Of a stretch of DNA of 5,053 nt, positions 3,906 to 5,053 are shown piece by piece (position 1 is the first letter of the stretch; each line of letters starts with the position of its first letter). Both the position numbers and the translations under genes were made by a program. Source of the DNA: an uncultured Ellagibacter sp. GTDB lineage: Bacteria; Actinomycetota; Coriobacteriia; Coriobacteriales; Eggerthellaceae. The DNA is taken from assembly GCA_934661105.1 (NCBI GenBank), contig CAKUIV010000136.1:1-5053 (forward strand), written 5' to 3'. The notes beneath the pieces are model-generated. The model worked only from the letters and a program-made list of their open reading frames with translations. It made no database searches and was not told the origin of the DNA.

Positions 3906-4709
3906 ATGGCATTTGAACTTACGGGCAATCCCTTGAACGACATTGCCGCCCCGATCGAGGAGCTGAGCGAGTCCTTCAACTCCACGCTCGTCTTCGATTT
4001 CGGCAATGGCGTCGGAATCACCCAGTACACGTTTTGGATGATCATCATCTGCGCGATCGTGATCGTCGGCGTTCTGGTTGGCGTGCGCAAGATCAAGGTC
4101 GTTCCGGAAGGCAAGTTCGCCGGACTCGTCGAATGGGGCTATGACGCCGTCAGGCGCAACATGGGCGAAGGCGCTATCGGCCATGGTTACAAGAAGCATA
4201 TGCCGTTTATCGCGACGATGTTCTTCTTCATCCTCATCTCCAACGTGATCGGCCTGATCCCGGGTGCTAAGACCCCGACCGGCACGCTTTCGGTCACGTT
4301 CGCGCTCGCACTGCTCTCGTTCATCTACTTCAACTTCTACGGCATCAAGGCCAAGGGCGGCTGGGGCTACATCAAGTCGATCGCTCCGTCCGGCCTGCCG
4401 AAGCCGATGGTTCCCATCATCTGGTTCTTCGAGTTCTTCTCGCTCGTCATCCGCCTGCTCACCCTCGCGGTTCGACTTTACGGCAACATGTTCGCCGGCC
4501 ATATGATCCTCGGCATCTTCGCGATCATGTCCCAGTTCTTCATCCTCGACCTCATCTCGTTCGCGAACCCCGCGGGCGTTGCGGCCATCGCATGGGCGGT
4601 CTTCCTGATCGCCATGTACGCGCTCGAATGCCTCGTTGCGTTCCTGCAGGCCTACGTGTTCTCCGTCCTTACCGCCGTGTACGTCGGCCTGGCTCAGGGC
4701 GAGCACTAA
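3906..4709 (+). CDS. atpB: F-type ATP synthase subunit a
   Basis: A 267-residue membrane subunit of Fo that forms the two proton half-channels against the c-ring. The N-terminal 40 residues are probably outside the cell, followed by TM1 (about 41-60), an amphipathic stretch, TM2 (about 99-119, the KKHMPFIATMFFFILISN block), TM3 (about 128-146), and the two long tilted helices (about 168-212 and 225-260). The essential arginine is Arg190 in LAVRLYGNMFAGH (E. coli Arg210). His199 and Glu241 occupy the positions of E. coli Glu219 and His245, i.e. the swapped pair known from mitochondria and many bacteria. Gln248 in FLQAYVF matches E. coli Gln252. The conserved proline before the TM arginine (E. 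coli KPVSLGLR) is Leu184 here. AAAGGAGAGG (3893-3902) precedes the ATG. It lies 21 bases after the atpI-like gene and 144 bases before atpE. Confidence 0.97.
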   Translation: MAFELTGNPLNDIAAPIEELSESFNSTLVFDFGNGVGITQYTFWMIIICAIVIVGVLVGVRKIKVVPEGKFAGLVEWGYDAVRRNMGEGAIGHGYKKHMPFIATMFFFILISNVIGLIPGAKTPTGTLSVTFALALLSFIYFNFYGIKAKGGWGYIKSIAPSGLPKPMVPIIWFFEFFSLVIRLLTLAVRLYGNMFAGHMILGIFAIMSQFFILDLISFANPAGVAAIAWAVFLIAMYALECLVAFLQAYVFSVLTAVYVGLAQGEH

Positions 4710-4715
4710 GAGGTA

Positions 4716-4732
4716 GGGCGGCGCCGTCGCCC
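4716..4732 (+). other. Stem-loop 1 of the atpB-atpE gap
   Basis: GGGCGGC pairs with GTCGCCC (7 bp including one G-U, 3-base loop) seven bases after the atpB stop. No T-run follows, so it is not an intrinsic terminator. A role in 3' end protection of atpB mRNA after processing is possible. Confidence 0.5.
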
Positions 4733-4740
4733 GCAAGCAT

Positions 4741-4765
4741 AACCGCGCGTGAAGCGCAATCGGTT
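4741..4765 (+). other. Stem-loop 2 of the atpB-atpE gap
   Basis: AACCG (4741-4745) pairs with CGGTT (4761-4765), continued by CGC (4746-4748) with GCG (4754-4756) around a GTGAA loop, with CAAT (4757-4760) bulged. No T-run follows. Confidence 0.45.
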
Positions 4766-4772
4766 TCAGCGA

Positions 4773-4792
4773 CGTTTCCCTTTGGAGGAACG
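4773..4792 (+). other. Weak stem-loop with an orphan Shine-Dalgarno-like GGAGGA
   Basis: CGTT and CC (4773-4776, 4778-4779) can pair with GG and AACG (4787-4788, 4789-4792), with one bulged T. GGAGGA at 4784-4789 looks like a ribosome binding site, but no ATG, GTG or TTG occurs at a suitable distance (4794-4805 reads through ATAAG), so it starts no gene that I can see. Confidence 0.3.
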
Positions 4793-4815
4793 CCGAGAGA
4801 CATAAGTAAGAGAAG

Positions 4816-4836
4816 TTTTTGAGAAACGCTCAGAAA
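4816..4836 (+). other. Stem-loop just before the atpE ribosome binding site
   Basis: TTTTTGAG (4816-4823) pairs with CTCAGAAA (4829-4836), 8 bp with one G-U, around AAACG. Seven bases later comes the atpE Shine-Dalgarno in an A-rich, unstructured run. A hairpin followed by an open, purine-rich ribosome binding site fits strong initiation of the c subunit. Confidence 0.5.
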
Positions 4837-4843
4837 CGAAAAA

Positions 4844-4849
4844 AGGAGG
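4844..4849 (+). promoter_or_regulatory. Consensus Shine-Dalgarno that fixes the GTG start of atpE
   Basis: AGGAGG inside an A-rich run (4839-4853), 4 bases before GTG at 4854. It is the best ribosome binding site in the window and supports GTG as the atpE start; no in-frame ATG is available nearby. Confidence 0.85.
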
Positions 4850-4853
4850 AAAA

Positions 4854-5053
4854 GTGGAAACGACTCTCGTTATCGCAGCCCTGAAGGTTGTCGGCTACGG
4901 CCTTGGCACCATCGGCCCAGGCATCGGTCTTGGTCTTTGCGGCTACGGCCTCTGCGTTGGCTCTGCACGCCAGCCTGAGCTCGCCGGCAAGCTCTTCACC
5001 AACGCGCTTATCTTCGGCGCTCTGGCTGAGGCACTCGCCCTTATCGGCTTCGT
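4854..5053 (+). CDS. atpE: F-type ATP synthase subunit c (3' end cut by the window)
   Basis: The first 66 residues of the proteolipid that forms the rotating c-ring. TM1 has the glycine ladder GPGIGLGLCGYG at 21-32, the polar loop is ARQPE at 38-42, and TM2 carries the ion-binding carboxylate Glu59 in LAEALALIGF, exactly 20 residues after the loop arginine, as in E. coli (Arg41 to Asp61). The Na+-type signature of Ilyobacter (Gln32 and Ser66) is replaced by Leu26 and Ala60, so proton coupling is predicted. Cys29 and Cys34 lie within TM1. Full length should be about 70-90 residues, so only a short tail is missing. Start is GTG with an excellent Shine-Dalgarno. Compared with neighbours it uses more pyrimidine-ending codons such as CTT, GGC and ATC and few rare codons, consistent with high expression (my impression, not calculated). 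Confidence 0.95.
   Translation, partial: METTLVIAALKVVGYGLGTIGPGIGLGLCGYGLCVGSARQPELAGKLFTNALIFGALAEALALIGF

Noticed and set aside
3588..4736. Long open frame on the - strand opposite the atpI-like gene and atpB (382 codons)
   Set aside because: Extremely rich in Asp, Glu, His and Arg, as expected from reading hydrophobic TM codons backwards; no start context and no domain.

Overview
The window is a high-GC, densely packed housekeeping segment with every gene on the + strand. The order is (end of a possible low-molecular-weight phosphatase) - rpiB - glyA - upp - dCMP deaminase - small membrane protein - atpB - atpE. It resembles the Bacillus subtilis order ywlE - rpiB (ywlF) - ywlG - glyA - upp - atpI - atpB - atpE, with ywlG absent and a dCMP deaminase inserted. 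High GC, Shine-Dalgarno-led genes and this mix of contents suggest an actinobacterium, most likely class Coriobacteriia (an Eggerthella/Slackia/Adlercreutzia-type gut anaerobe). That assignment is inference from memory of gene order and style, not from a search.

Layout. Bases 1-132 hold the tail of an upstream gene and the rpiB leader. Bases 133-570 are rpiB, 641-1897 glyA, and 2025-2663 upp. A strong GC hairpin with a T-run lies between glyA and upp. Bases 2664-2886 hold no convincing gene but are almost continuously inverted repeats, including a nested 109-base inverted repeat; this is the most unusual stretch in the window. Bases 2887-3369 encode dCMP deaminase. After a 206-base spacer with a probable promoter, the ATP synthase genes start: a 3-TM protein in the atpI position (3576-3884), subunit a (3906-4709), a structured 144-base gap, and subunit c (4854 to the window edge, incomplete).

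How the genes fit together. RpiB supplies ribose 5-phosphate, the precursor of PRPP, which Upp uses to salvage uracil to UMP. GlyA supplies glycine and 5,10-methylene-tetrahydrofolate, and dCMP deaminase supplies dUMP; these two products are the substrates of thymidylate synthase (not in this window). The first half is therefore a pentose/one-carbon/pyrimidine block, and the second half is the membrane (Fo) start of the F-type ATP synthase operon.

The genes themselves are ordinary. I did not find an undescribed protein system. What deserves a second look is non-coding: the hairpin-rich upp/dCMP-deaminase spacer with two related palindromes that differ by a compensatory base pair, the possible overlapping structures in the upp leader, and the four predicted stem-loops between atpB and atpE.
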